A stretch of 64,000 nucleotides of DNA from Podocnemis expansa (taxonomy: Eukaryota; Chordata; Testudines; Podocnemididae), in NCBI GenBank assembly GCA_007922195.1, contig ML682007.1, positions 18,097,440 through 18,161,439 on the forward strand, written 5' to 3'. Position 1 is the first letter of the stretch. Every line of letters starts with the position of its first letter. This document shows positions 1 to 9,497 of this stretch, piece by piece. Position numbers and translations under genes: made by a program. A model generated the notes under the pieces. The model was not told the DNA's origin. It ran no database searches and saw nothing but the letters and a program-made list of their open reading frames with translations.

Positions 1-243
1 CCATGGAGCTCCCCATTCTAGAGCAGTCCTCTGTTTTTAGGGGCCAGAATGCTGCCTGCCTAAAAATTGGGGGCCCCAGAACTGTGTTCCAGTGCCTTCC
101 TCCTTACTTTAACCCCTGCCTATTCCCAGCCCTGCACAGCCCAGATGGCTGGGCCGAGCAGGGAGGGAACTTTAACTCCAGGTCTCGGGCATGCTCGCAG
201 AGCACTTTGGATGTTCCCACGGCACACCGGTTGGGAACCACTG
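1..243. mobile_element. Right ends of two non-autonomous hAT-like elements (cut by window edge)
   Basis: Bases 1-118 end in ACTTTAACCCCTG and contain TTTTTAGGGGCC and GGGGGCCCC stretches. They resemble the complete element at 35,353-36,215, which ends in the same way. The sequence then continues to a second terminus, GGTTGGGAACCACTG, ending at 243. That is the same terminus as in the elements at 1,599-2,260 and 29,255-29,537. The simplest reading is one hAT-type element inside or beside another. The left ends lie outside the window, so no target duplication can be checked. Confidence 0.55.
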
Positions 244-327
244 GCTTAGAGTCTGAAGACACATTATCTGTATGGACCATTTTGAAGCCCAAGGGAGTGA
301 GCCTCCAACTGCAAGTCAGCAGACTGA

Positions 328-821
328 GGACAAGTCTACGCTGTGGGGCTAAGTCGATGGGAGAAATGCAATCTCCTGCCGACTTAGTTACTTTGACTTA
401 CTGCGCTGCCTTCATTCGGCTGCATCGACTGGCAATGCTCTCCTGTAACACAGCGTTACTCACTTGAAGGGGCAGAGAGTTACTTGATTGAACAGGTCTA
501 CACTGGCTGCTCAATCAATCTCACTGCATTGATCCATAAGGATCAATGCAGCATTTTCGGCAGAGACAAGCCAAGCCTACATTGGTGAGAAAATTCAGCA
601 GCAGTTGATGCAGCATAACTTATGTAACTCCTATCGACTGTGTAACTCCCCTTTAGCACATCGTCTGCTGTGCTGCGCTAATGGGAAATGTGTTCCCATT
701 GATACAGTGCTTTTATTAAGTCAATTTCCTGATCAACTGTCTTCACTGACTGCTCAATCAATCCAGAAAAATCAATCTGATGGCAGTGTGTTTGCTGCCG
801 TCAGTGTAGACATACCCTTAG
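328..821. mobile_element. Non-autonomous DNA transposon with GTCTACACTG-type inverted ends
   Basis: The left end is near 328 (GGACAAGTCTACGCTG). The right end, read on the other strand, is AGGGTATGTCTACACTG, ending near 821. These termini belong to a common reptile MITE group that also appears here at 3,469, 58,200 and 63,595. Inside is a perfect 12-bp-arm palindrome at 524-551 (CTGCATTGATCC, 4-base loop). TGCTCAATCAATC occurs twice, near 508 and 750, so the element is internally repetitive or composite. No coding content. Confidence 0.5.
524..551. repeat. Perfect 12-bp-arm palindrome with 4-base loop
   Basis: CTGCATTGATCC at 524-535, loop ATAA, then its exact reverse complement at 540-551. 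It lies inside the MITE at 328-821. Confidence 0.85.
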
Positions 822-1590
822 GCTAGGCGGGCCCATGCAAGTAGTCTGAAAACAGCCATACAGAAAGCGCTTTGAAGTTCTTGCTCAGGCTGGAGCTTTG
901 AAATCTGGTGGGTTTTAGAACCTGATCTCCAGGCCAAGCTACAATGTCAAAAGCCCACACCATCATTTTTAGAGCTTTCACATGAACCCCACTACCTCGA
1001 GTCTGATAACCTGTGCTGTGAGGCTCACTCCTGCACTCTTCAAAATGCTATGCGAAAATATGTGAACAGAGCAAAGTGAGAGCGAAGAGTTGACATATAA
1101 TAAGAGGAATGCTTTGTGGACCAGAAAAACTTTTAGTGAAAGGAGAGGGAGAGTGCCCAGCACATGTGCTGGTATGAGAGGCAGCACAAAGAGTGGATGA
1201 AGGACACAAAGGAGTGCTGAGAGATTAGACTGTAGGCAAGGAAGAAAGTAAAGGAAGAGTTTAGGAAGGGAGTAGTAGCTTAAACATAACGTGGACCGAA
1301 CACCAATACAAGGCCTGAGTAGCAGAAAAGGCAAGTGAACTAGATAGTGGCATTTAGGCTTGGAGCAGGATGCTGCAGTGGTCAAGACAGAAAGCAGCAC
1401 TGGCAGCAGGGATTAAGAGAAGGATGAGTTAGGAGATTTGAAAAGAAAATATGATTAGCCAGCAGAACTCACAAGCACACAAAAGTCACTGAGGCCTGTA
1501 ACTAGCAGGAATGAGAAAAAAGAAAAGACTAGATTTGTATAAATAAGCCTAACATATCTGTGGAGCTCTTACAAGTTTGGAAGACATGTA
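822..1590. other. Unrecognised intron sequence
   Basis: Purine-rich on the plus strand around 1,070-1,420. I see no repeat that I can name, no splice-flanked ORF and no RNA gene. Confidence 0.5.
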
Positions 1591-1598
1591 CTCTAGAT

Positions 1599-2260
1599 CA
1601 GTGGTTCCCAACCTTTTCTCTACTGTGGAATACCTTGAGGCCTTCAGTTATGCCGCCACACACTGCCGTGACAAAATCATGAATATTCAAATTAACATAT
1701 GAATATTTGTGAGCCACAGCACTGTTTTGGGGTTGCAGCCCAGAGCTCCAGCTGAGGGAACCCCCCAGCCAGGCCACATGGGGCCGCTGCCAACGGCCAG
1801 CTCCAGCTCAGGGACCCACTCCCTGCAGCTGGGGCCATTTCGAGCTGCTGCCTGCAGCTTCGGGGAACCCACCAGCCACGGGTCGTATGGCGCTGCCGCC
1901 AACAACAGCAGCTCCAGCTCCAGGGAACGCCCAGGCTGAGGCCACATGGGGCCACTGCCGCGGCTCTGAGGAACTCCCCCCCCCGCCCCCCCCGCCAGCC
2001 GGGACCACATGGGGCTTCCACTGCGGCTCTGGCTTTGGCTGCAGGAAACACCCCCGGCCCTGGACACATAGGGCCCCCACCGCAGCTCCAGGTAACACCC
2101 CTTCTCCCCCCCCCAGCTGGGACCACATGAAGCCTCTGCCGCGGCTCCAGCTTCGGCTTCAGGGAATGCCCCCAGCTGTAGCCACGTGGGGCCTCCGCCG
2201 TGGCTTTGGCTCCATAGCACAGCAGAAGAGTTGTTACGGCACACCATTTGGGAACCACTG
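1599..2260. mobile_element. Non-autonomous hAT element with internal GC-rich minisatellite
   Basis: The element begins CAGTGGTTCCCAACC at 1,599 and ends TTTGGGAACCACTG at 2,260. It is bracketed by a perfect 8-bp duplication, CTCTAGAT, at 1,591-1,598 and 2,261-2,268, which is the hAT hallmark. From about 1,735 to 2,220 the interior is a degenerate tandem array of units of roughly 50-60 bp, each containing a variant of CCACATGGGGCC, GCCGCGGCTCCAGCT and CAGGGAAC. Stop-poor ORFs on both strands across this block are products of the array, not genes. Confidence 0.88.
1735..2220. repeat. Degenerate GC-rich minisatellite inside the hAT element
   Basis: Recurring cores ACATGGGG(C/G)C and GC(C/T)GC(C/G)GCGGCT are spaced about 50-60 bp apart, with roughly eight to nine imperfect units, C-rich on the plus strand. 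Confidence 0.7.
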
Positions 2261-2268
2261 CTCTAGAT

Positions 2269-3468
2269 CATAAAGGGTTTATAAGCCAACTATTAAATAA
2301 TAAATAAGTTAAGCTACTGTAGCACATAGGGTCTCATTGTATTAAGTTTACGTTCTACATTTAGCAATGATCACCTCTGGAGAAAAAGTTGCAATACCTG
2401 GCATTGTTCTTGGTGGCAAGCAAGTCTATAATGGGAGATCCCCAAGGATGGAATATTGGTCCTGTGACTAGTCTGTGCAAAGGCCATTTATGACTGGTCA
2501 CTGGTTTGCCTATTCAGGGAGTCCACTGGGCTATTGCTGATTCATAGGAGGCACAGGACCTTTGAGATTGTCCCACTCACACTTCTCTGAGCGTGACACC
2601 ATACATCAGGGATCTCAGATACTAGCTCTCAATTCACACTCAGAAGATAGGCAGCCCTGCTCAATGCCAGAGAGAAGGCATAATCCAGCAATGGAGAAAA
2701 AAATATGACTTTCAACAGAAGTATTGTGGAATAATCTTTTGGCTCCAGTCCTGCCTACCTTTCAGGTATAGCCTCTGTTCCTGGAAGGGATTTCAATGAT
2801 TCTGTGAGGGTGTATCACAGTCCCATAATAGGCATGATCTGCACCTATGTCTGTACTAATTTAGTGTGCAGCTTTCCTGCCTCAATGCCTTGTCCTTGGA
2901 ACAAAGTGTCCCCTCCTCCTAACAGGAGGACCTCTCTCTATGCCTGAACCCATGCTTGGCTCTGCTCAGCTCTCTTTCAGTCTCGCTCTCATCAGCTTCA
3001 ACAATGACACCATTGGCACCACAGTGCTGGTCCTGAGACCAGTGCTGAGCCTGTCAGTGCCAGTGTTGGGCCAGCAGAGTGGCAAGTCATCCTGAGCCAA
3101 TCAGCATAGCTGGCGCCAATTCTGACCGTCTCTTCTTCCTTGCCTTCCTTTCCCCAAACCCTGCATGTATTCATAGCAGCAGTCACTGACAAAGTCCTCT
3201 TCAGTCATTCTTTGGAGTCAGTCCCTTCCTCTGGGTCTGAAGTGACGTGTATCAATTGTTTAAGTAGATGTAGCTTTGCTCACAGGTCCCTAGACATTTG
3301 AGCTTTCAAAGAGAAGGATTTACACACCAAGCACTTATCTGGGATGTGGCTTTCCCACAGAGAGAATAGGCTCAAATGTGCTCATCAGCCAGGAAGCGAG
3401 CCCTTTGCAGGCTGTGCAGGATTCATCCCTGAGATGTGAAGCCTGCCGCATTAGTTGACGAGACACTT
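2269..3468. other. Unrecognised intron sequence
   Basis: No nameable repeat or gene. The only ORFs are short ones without splice context. Confidence 0.45.
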
Positions 3469-3726
3469 TACATCTACACTGTGCTTTAAAATCCATGGAA
3501 GCGAATTTCAAAGCTTGGGTCTCTAGGTTCGAGATTGTGCTAAAACAGCTGCGTAGACTTTGTGACTGTGCTCTGAAACCTACTTCTTCCCCAGTCTTCA
3601 GAGGCTTAGCTCAAAATTTGCACATAGCTGTTTTTAGCACCATAGCGTGAGCCCTGAAAGCCCAAGTCTGGGGACGCGGACTCTGGGATTTGCTGCCACA
3701 GGTTTTCAAACTTGGTGTAGACATAT
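3469..3726. mobile_element. MITE with ACATCTACACTG / GTGTAGACATAT ends
   Basis: The left terminus is ACATCTACACTGTG near 3,469. The right terminus is TTGGTGTAGACATAT ending near 3,726. The arms remain complementary for about 25 bases with mismatches (TTTAAAATCC near the left, GGTTTTCAAA near the right). The length is about 258 bp with no ORF. It is probably the same superfamily as 328-821. The exact target duplication is not clear. Confidence 0.55.
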
Positions 3727-4446
3727 CTTCAATACCTAGCACGCAGCAGCTGCTCCTGTCAATACATGCAGGAACACTGATGTTTGCAGACACCCTCATT
3801 GGGCCGGGAAGAGCACTGTGGAACCACCATAACGGAATGCACGTGGGGAGAACAGAATAGCAGCCTCCAGAATGGAAAGGGCAAGTGGTGCTGAGCATGC
3901 CAGTCGAACCAGCCTTTCAGAGAAGTTAAGTGACTCTCGAGGTCGTTCTATTTCCACGTATTAGTGAATCATTCTGGTGACTCAGTACAGAGAGACATTA
4001 AATTCCTTAACCACCTACTCTCAGCAAAACCGCAGACAAAACTGAGGTTGGGGGGGGTGAAGGAAGATATACACACATCTACACTTGTTTACTGAATTTT
4101 GGGGAGTGGAAAAGGTGTTCTGATTTTTGTTTATGGGTCTGTATTTTATACCCCACAAATTATCTCAGCAGGTAAGCAAAAGTAACAGAGACATAATCTA
4201 ACTGCAGCATGAAAATTCACATACCAACAAATATAACCCAGGTTATAAGTAAACGATGAAATTTGCAGTGATATAATTCCCTTACTCCTGTCGTGCCAAC
4301 CTATTTCATATGATTCAGATTTGACTTTAATGCGTAAAGTGGGATGAGAGGGTTTTTAGATTTTTGGATTTGGTGGTGGGTTTTGGTTTTTTTTGGCACT
4401 GTTAAGTGAAGTGTATTTTTCCAAAGCAGAAATGCATATTAAATAT
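3727..4446. other. Unrecognised intron sequence
   Basis: Contains a short G run near 4,049-4,057 and T/G-rich DNA near 4,350-4,400. No gene or nameable repeat seen. Confidence 0.45.
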
Positions 4447-4700
4447 CAGCAAAACAAAAAAAAGTAGTCCTTGGCACTTTTAAAGACCAATACATCTAGT
4501 TGTCTCATAAGCTTTCATGGGCACAATCCCATGTCATCAGATACATGGGATGGAAAATGTAGTGCGTTAAGTCTATACATACATACAGAGAAGGCTGGGG
4601 AAAGCAAAAGCAGTAAGTATGAGCTCCACAACAAACTTCAATTTAAGCATTACACCACCACACTAATGCAGGAGTACCTGAAAGTAAAATAGGCTAGTTA
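4447..4700 (-). mobile_element. Old Penelope-like 3'-end fragment
   Basis: CAGCAAAACAAAA followed by GTCCTTGGCACTTTTAAAGAC, then ATAAGCTTTCATGGGCACAATCCCA and CATCAGATACATGGGAT. These are in the same order as in the better preserved PLE ends at 5,971 and 58,133, read in minus orientation. It is more diverged than those copies and has no ORF. Confidence 0.65.
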
Positions 4701-5584
4701 GTTTTAATTGGGTAAAATGACAGGAATGCATATACATCACCAACCAATAAATTTGTAAATTCTTTCAGTTTTAATAAACACAGGTGGCAGTTGTAAGAAT
4801 TATTTAAGTCTGAGTGTCTCCCTGTTAATCAGTTTAACATTAATAATCCTTAACCATCACCTACAATACTCTGAGTGAAAATGTTTGGGCCATTTTGTGC
4901 AACAGTACCGAGAAAAAACTAAGACAGGGTGATGCAGTTAGAGTCATAACAGAAGCAGGTCATTAATTCCTGGAGTGTCTAGCCACTCTAAAAGCCCAAG
5001 ATAGTATAGTGAAAATTAAAAAATTCAAAATAATCAATATCCTTGGGATCAATCTGTAAACACAAAAAAGGTTACATCTGCTGAATCAATTTGTGAATTT
5101 CCTTAGCAATTAACTCTTGGTCTGCAGACAGTTTAACTTACTAGTATCAGAGATTTTACAGTCAAAATTTGCTTTCAAAGAATATTCGAGCTAAACATTT
5201 TGTTGACCAAATCAAACTGGAAATCCAGGCAGGATTCAAAACCTTAGGATTTGATTGAGGTAAGGTATGAGAAGATATAATAGAGGCAGTATAGTATTTC
5301 CCAACTTATTGATATTTCACTATCAAATTCAGGCTGCCCCTACATTTTCTTTAGGCTGCACATTGTTGTATTCACAATGCAGAACCGCACTGTACATGTT
5401 TTTATCCCACCATGCTTGCTGTGTTCTTGAGACCCAATGCTAGCACAGAGCTACCCAATCCTACCGGGTAGGGAACTATGTCCTTTTCATCATGATCTCT
5501 AGTTCTGCAATATAACTAGGCTTGGCAAATTCAATTTAAATAACTAGTGATTGGTAAATGTCAATTTCTCCTGACACACTAAAA
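4701..5584. other. Unrecognised AT-rich intron sequence
   Basis: No feature that I can support. Confidence 0.45.
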
Positions 5585-5930
5585 TAGAATGGGGGGGGGG
5601 ACGACAGCAGCTATTGGTGATAGTCAGCAAGTGCTCCTAACACCTGTGGGGATCCAGCGTCATCAGCCCTGTGACCGCCAGTGGAGCCATCTGCAGCCCT
5701 TCTCAGTCATTCACCATCTGGGAAAGATGACGCTATCCCTGGGAAGGGGCCATTCACCAGCAAGGTTCCTCCCCTGCAGCCAGGGTCTTGTCCTCCTCCT
5801 CACAGTCCTGGCTGGGGTTCTCGGCTCTGTTAAGCCAGGATCACAGCCCTACCCTCATCTTGTACCTGCAGCGACCTGGTGTCACCAGCCCTGCAGCACA
5901 ACCATGAAAGCTTATTTAAAGTTAATAAAT
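5585..5930. other. GC-rich block, unclassified
   Basis: About 345 bp, clearly richer in G+C than its flanks. It begins with a run of ten G (5,591-5,600) and is followed by an A-rich tail (TAAATAAATAAAT near 5,924-5,937). An open frame of 115 codons crosses it. The G run, A-rich tail and sharp edges suggest an insertion or retrocopy, but I do not recognise the sequence. Confidence 0.4.
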
Positions 5931-5970
5931 AAATAAATCAGAAAAAAAGATTAAAAACTAAAAGTAATTA

Positions 5971-6822
5971 AACAACAAGGAGTTGTGTGGCACTTTAACA
6001 GATTTATTTTTTGCATGAGCTTTCGTGGGAGAAGATCCCACTTCCTCAGATGCTTCGAAGATGGGTGAACTTACAGAAAGGAATGAAACTAAATGCATGG
6101 GGGTGTAAAACATAGGATCAGGTCATACAGTAACAGCAAATCAGAGCAGTTTTCAGGTTCAAACCACGGGAAGCCTGAAATCAAATTACCTTTTGTAATG
6201 GGAAAAGAACCCATAGTCTCGATTAAGTCCTGCTTTCACAGAATTTAGCTTGCATATTAATTCAAGTTCAGCTGTTTCTCTTTGAAGTCCTGATGTCCCA
6301 GCTACATCTCTAATGACAGTCGTTAGCAAATCAGTCATCAAGTGATTAGGAAGATGGAAGTGCTCAGCAATTGGTTTCTTTGTTCTTTGATTTCTGATAT
6401 CAGCTCTGTGCTCATTCAGCCTCTTATGCAGCAATCTTCCTGTTTGTCCGATACATGAGGTGTTGGGGCATTTCTTGCACATGATGGCATAGACCACATT
6501 AGTAGATGAGCAGGTAAATGAGCCTTTGATGGAGTAGCAGGCTTGATTAGGACCTATGATGGTATCTGTTGTGCAGATATGTGGGCAGACTTGGCAGCGT
6601 GGTTTGTTGCAGGGGTGTGTGCCTGCTTCAATGTTTCTGTTAGATCTGTAGTTCCTGGTGAGAATCTGTTTAAGATTAGGGGGCTGCCTACAAGCAAGGG
6701 GGGGGGTCCCACGAAAGCTCATGCAAAAAATAAATCTGTTAGTCTTAAAGTGCCACACAACTCCTTGTTGTTTTTTTTACTGGACTAGACTAACACGGCT
6801 ATCCCTTTTGAAATTGACAAGA
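5971..6822 (-). mobile_element. Penelope-like element, 5'-truncated, with inverted 3'-end copy at its 5' side
   Basis: Minus-strand order: an inverted copy of the element's own end (6,822 to about 6,705), then a truncated ORF with a GIY-YIG endonuclease (about 6,705-6,186), then a 3' UTR ending at 5,971. A perfect 12-bp duplication, TAAAAGTAATTA, brackets it at 5,959-5,970 and 6,823-6,834. The whole structure therefore went in as one unit. The left arm stops at AACAACAAGG. The right arm runs on through CTAGACTAACACGGCT and CCCTTTTGAAAT. Known: Penelope-like elements encode a reverse transcriptase joined to a GIY-YIG nuclease and often carry terminal repeats in odd orientations. The reverse transcriptase part is missing, so this copy is dead. 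Confidence 0.88.
6186..6758 (-). pseudogene. Penelope-like ORF fragment: zinc-finger-like motif and GIY-YIG endonuclease domain
   Basis: The open frame has 190 codons. Residues 1-16 or so are read from the inverted terminal repeat and are not genuine PLE protein; true homology starts near residue 17. Seen: a cysteine cluster C50-x4-C55-x2-C58 with H60; a GIY-YIG core with VYAI at 89-92 and CIGQTG at 102-107; then R108, R113, E116, H117 and a downstream HF...NH stretch near 146-152. The frame ends at a normal-looking C-terminus. The tyrosine expected in YIG is cysteine here (C102). Known: in Penelope elements this domain nicks target DNA to prime reverse transcription. With no reverse transcriptase and a changed core residue, activity is not expected. 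The start codon is an accident of the repeat. Confidence 0.82.
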
Positions 6823-6834
6823 TAAAAGTAATTA

Positions 6835-7083
6835 ATCATCCAATTTACAAAAAAAAAAAAAAAAATATGGAACTCTGCCAATCTAGATATAAAGCCCCTA
6901 GGGGAATCAATAGAAAAACCGAATAAAACAGCTTAATTTGAACTATCCCAAAATATTTCTGGTTCAGGAACAGCCTCAGCCCTTTTGCATCCTCTCTGGA
7001 TAGAAAAAGCTATACTGATTCAAGAGCTGGGATGTTGATGGTCGGGGAGGAGGGACGACTGCAATGTACACAGAAAAAGGTTG

Positions 7084-7114
<31 letters not shown>

Positions 7115-8578
7115 AAGACACACGGTTCTTATGCTAGTCACGCTGAGTCTGCTTTCTGGGCAGAATGCTCAAACATCAGGTGGGAGTCACACAACTCACT
7201 GTAGCGAAGGATGTAATGAGGGTGGTGGAAAACCCACTTCACAATGACACATCTGCACTCATGAGGGAAGCTGAAGAGTCATAGAGCCCACATGCCATAA
7301 GGGCACTACTGCCTGTCATGAGAGAACTGTTGGACCTCTCTAGGGCTGGCTACTGGCATTTCCTAGTGGGAGGCCCCTGGGATTCAATCACAGAACCACA
7401 AAGTATTGTCTGTACGTGGTTATTTCATCCCCACTCATTGGGACAGGGACCAGAGCAAAAAGAGCACTGCATTTTCTGAGCTCATTTACACAACATTTTA
7501 CATCTAGAAAACAAGCACCAAAATCTGGCACACCTGCAGTTACCAAACATTTCAGCCATACTGTCCAGAATAAAACCCCAAACCAAACCATGTTTGGAAA
7601 CCTGCCTTAGAGAATTTCTTCCAAGTGCAATTCTGTTCCCAGCATGGAGGGTGCACGATTTGGTTAAAAGGCATAACCCAGTTGTCTCTTACCCATGGGG
7701 TGGATGGACCTGTACTATTTATAACTATGTCCAAAAATAGCTGCCAAACACAGCTCTGCTCCTGTGTAGGTTCGTAACATTGCAAAAAAAGATTTAATGA
7801 AACTCAACAAGCATTATACAATGGGATGCAATCAACTTGAAGTCTAGTCACTTTAAAAAAAAAAAAAAAGTGCAAGTTACAAGTAGTTTCAAATAAAACA
7901 GGTACTCTTCCTTGGACCCCCTTGCCCTTTTTTGTGACCTAACAGACATTTTGGGAGTGGGAAATCCCAAACACATGAAAATGCAGATCCATACCTATGT
8001 AAAAAAGAGTCACACAAATGGGGCATGCTATTATAAAAAGAAAAACACAACACAACTGACAGTACAAAAATCACTTTATCAATTGTGTAAGTAAATGAAA
8101 AATAAAGATTTCAATCCACTATAGTTCTGGTAGCGTTAGTTCTTGTTTCCCAAATAACACTATATTTTCAGAGAGAAATGTAGCTTTTAAGTTGACCAAT
8201 GTCTCTTTAACAGTTAAACTGGCCATTTCTTTTTTTGTTTACAAATCAAAGAGTTTTTTCACTCTCTTTAGAAGCACTCAGGTGAATCTGGATTTGTTCT
8301 TTGACTGTCTTCCGCATCAAGAAAGAAGATTCAGCTCTCTAAGCTCCTTCATGGAACCAAAGAAAGATTAAATGGTATGTGACTGCTTTAGCAATAATCT
8401 TTTAATTAGAACTGGGTTGTACACCCATGTCCAGTACTGACTTTTCTCTACTGTCACCTCACATTTCCTGCAAACCAGAGAGAACGTATGTGCTCATGTT
8501 CATGTATTCATGTTCACCTTTGACAGTCAGATGAAGGGAGAAACCTCCAACACCAAGATCCTCACTGCAAAAAGAAAC
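6835..8578. other. Intron sequence with homopolymer tracts, otherwise unrecognised
   Basis: A run of A at about 6,848-6,865, a run of 24 T at 7,085-7,108 and an A run at 7,856-7,870. No gene recognised. A short minus-strand frame near 8,250-8,330 has no splice support. Confidence 0.45.
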
Positions 8579-8590
8579 TGAACCAAGGAA

Positions 8591-8740
8591 TTCTAGAGGG
8601 ATAGCCATGTTAGTCTAGTTCAACAAACAACAAGGAGTCTGGAGGCACTTTTAAATAAAAAATTATAAAAAAAAAATAAATTTGTTAATCTTTAAAGGTG
8701 CTCCAGGACTACTAATTTGTTTTGTTGGACCAAAGAGGAG
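8591..8740 (+). mobile_element. Penelope-like fold-back of two inverted 3' ends
   Basis: The left arm (about 8,598-8,661) reads GGATAGCCATGTTAGTCTAG ... AACAACAAGGAGTC ... GGCACTTTTAAA in minus orientation. The right arm (about 8,680-8,735) reads AATAAATTTGTTAATCTTTAAA ... GGACTACTAATTTGTTTTGTT in plus orientation. The intervening element body has been lost. The flanks share an imperfect duplication (about GAACCAAGGA and GGACCAAAGA). Confidence 0.7.
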
Positions 8741-9328
8741 TTTTTCCACAGACCTCACTTATTTAAAAAAAAAAAAAAAAAAAAAAATCAAACAAGGTTT
8801 GATGTTAACATTTCCTTTTTAAGAAACGTTTGACTGACAAAGAGGCACCCAATTTATATGCCCCTTGCCTGTTCGACCTGATTGGAACCATACTCTTTTT
8901 TTCCACAGGGAGAGCACTCATTAAACATATTTGTCAATAGCTGGGGGATGTGAGCAGGAAGAGACTAACACAGTACTACATATTTTACTTGCCACATGCA
9001 TGCTGAATAACAACATGACATTCACATACATTCATTTTTAAGGAGGCCTCATTGTTCTTGAGCAGACATTTCTATTTGTCAAGGTAGAATCAAAGTATAC
9101 ATTGCAGCATATTCTGCAGATGGGGTGGAAAATTCTGTGACCTAATGTTTCTCCCAGAGCAGAGGTATTTCTCCCACAGCACAGGTATTTCACTGAACAG
9201 AGCAACATGCAGTAGAAGAGAAGGCAAGGATACATAAAACTGCAGCCAGCCAAAGGTGGCCCTTCACATAAATATGGAGGTGCTGCTTGCAGCGACTCTG
9301 GCTTCTAACAGGCCAACAGCACCAACCA
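8741..9328. other. Unrecognised intron sequence with poly-A and a short tandem duplication
   Basis: The A run at 8,765-8,787 may be the scar of a retroinsertion. A short tandem repeat is listed separately at 9,147. Nothing else recognised. Confidence 0.45.
9147..9202. repeat. About 2.7 copies of a 20-bp tandem repeat
   Basis: GTTTCTCCCAGAGCAGAG, GTATTTCTCCCACAGCACAG and GTATTTCACTGAACAGAG follow one another. Confidence 0.8.
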
Positions 9329-9338
9329 CTGCTTTTCT

Positions 9339-9487
9339 TTAAAAAAAGCCAAGAAGTCTTGTGACACTGTTAAAGACAAACAAATTTATTAATCACATGA
9401 GCTTTCAATAAATAAATTCATTAGTCTTTAAAAGTGCCACAAGATTTTGCTGAATTAGACTACCAGTAACTATCCCTTTGGAACATG
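9339..9487 (-). mobile_element. Penelope-like fold-back with 10-bp target duplication
   Basis: Left arm (minus): CAAGAAGTCTTGTGACACTG ... AAACAAATTTATTAATCACATGAGCTTTCA. Right arm (plus): ATAAATTCATTAGTCTTTAA ... GCCACAAGATTTTGCTGAA ... CCCTTTGGAAC. CTGCTTTTCT lies on both sides (9,329-9,338 and 9,488-9,497), so the two arms arrived as a single insertion of about 149 bp. As in the 5,971 element, the left arm is short and the right arm carries the extra terminal stretch. Confidence 0.82.
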
Positions 9488-9497
9488 CTGCTTTTCT

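Noticed and set aside
1687..2273. Overlapping ORFs of 76-188 codons on both strands
   Set aside because: They run across the GC-rich tandem array of a hAT element with exact target duplications; being stop-poor in many frames is a composition effect.
6708..6758. N-terminal methionine and first residues of the Penelope ORF
   Set aside because: They are read from the inverted terminal repeat, so the apparent start is not a genuine protein start.
8244..8330. Minus-strand frame containing KTVKEQIQIHLSA, considered as a last coding exon
   Set aside because: A stop lies just upstream, no clear acceptor is present, and I know no matching protein.
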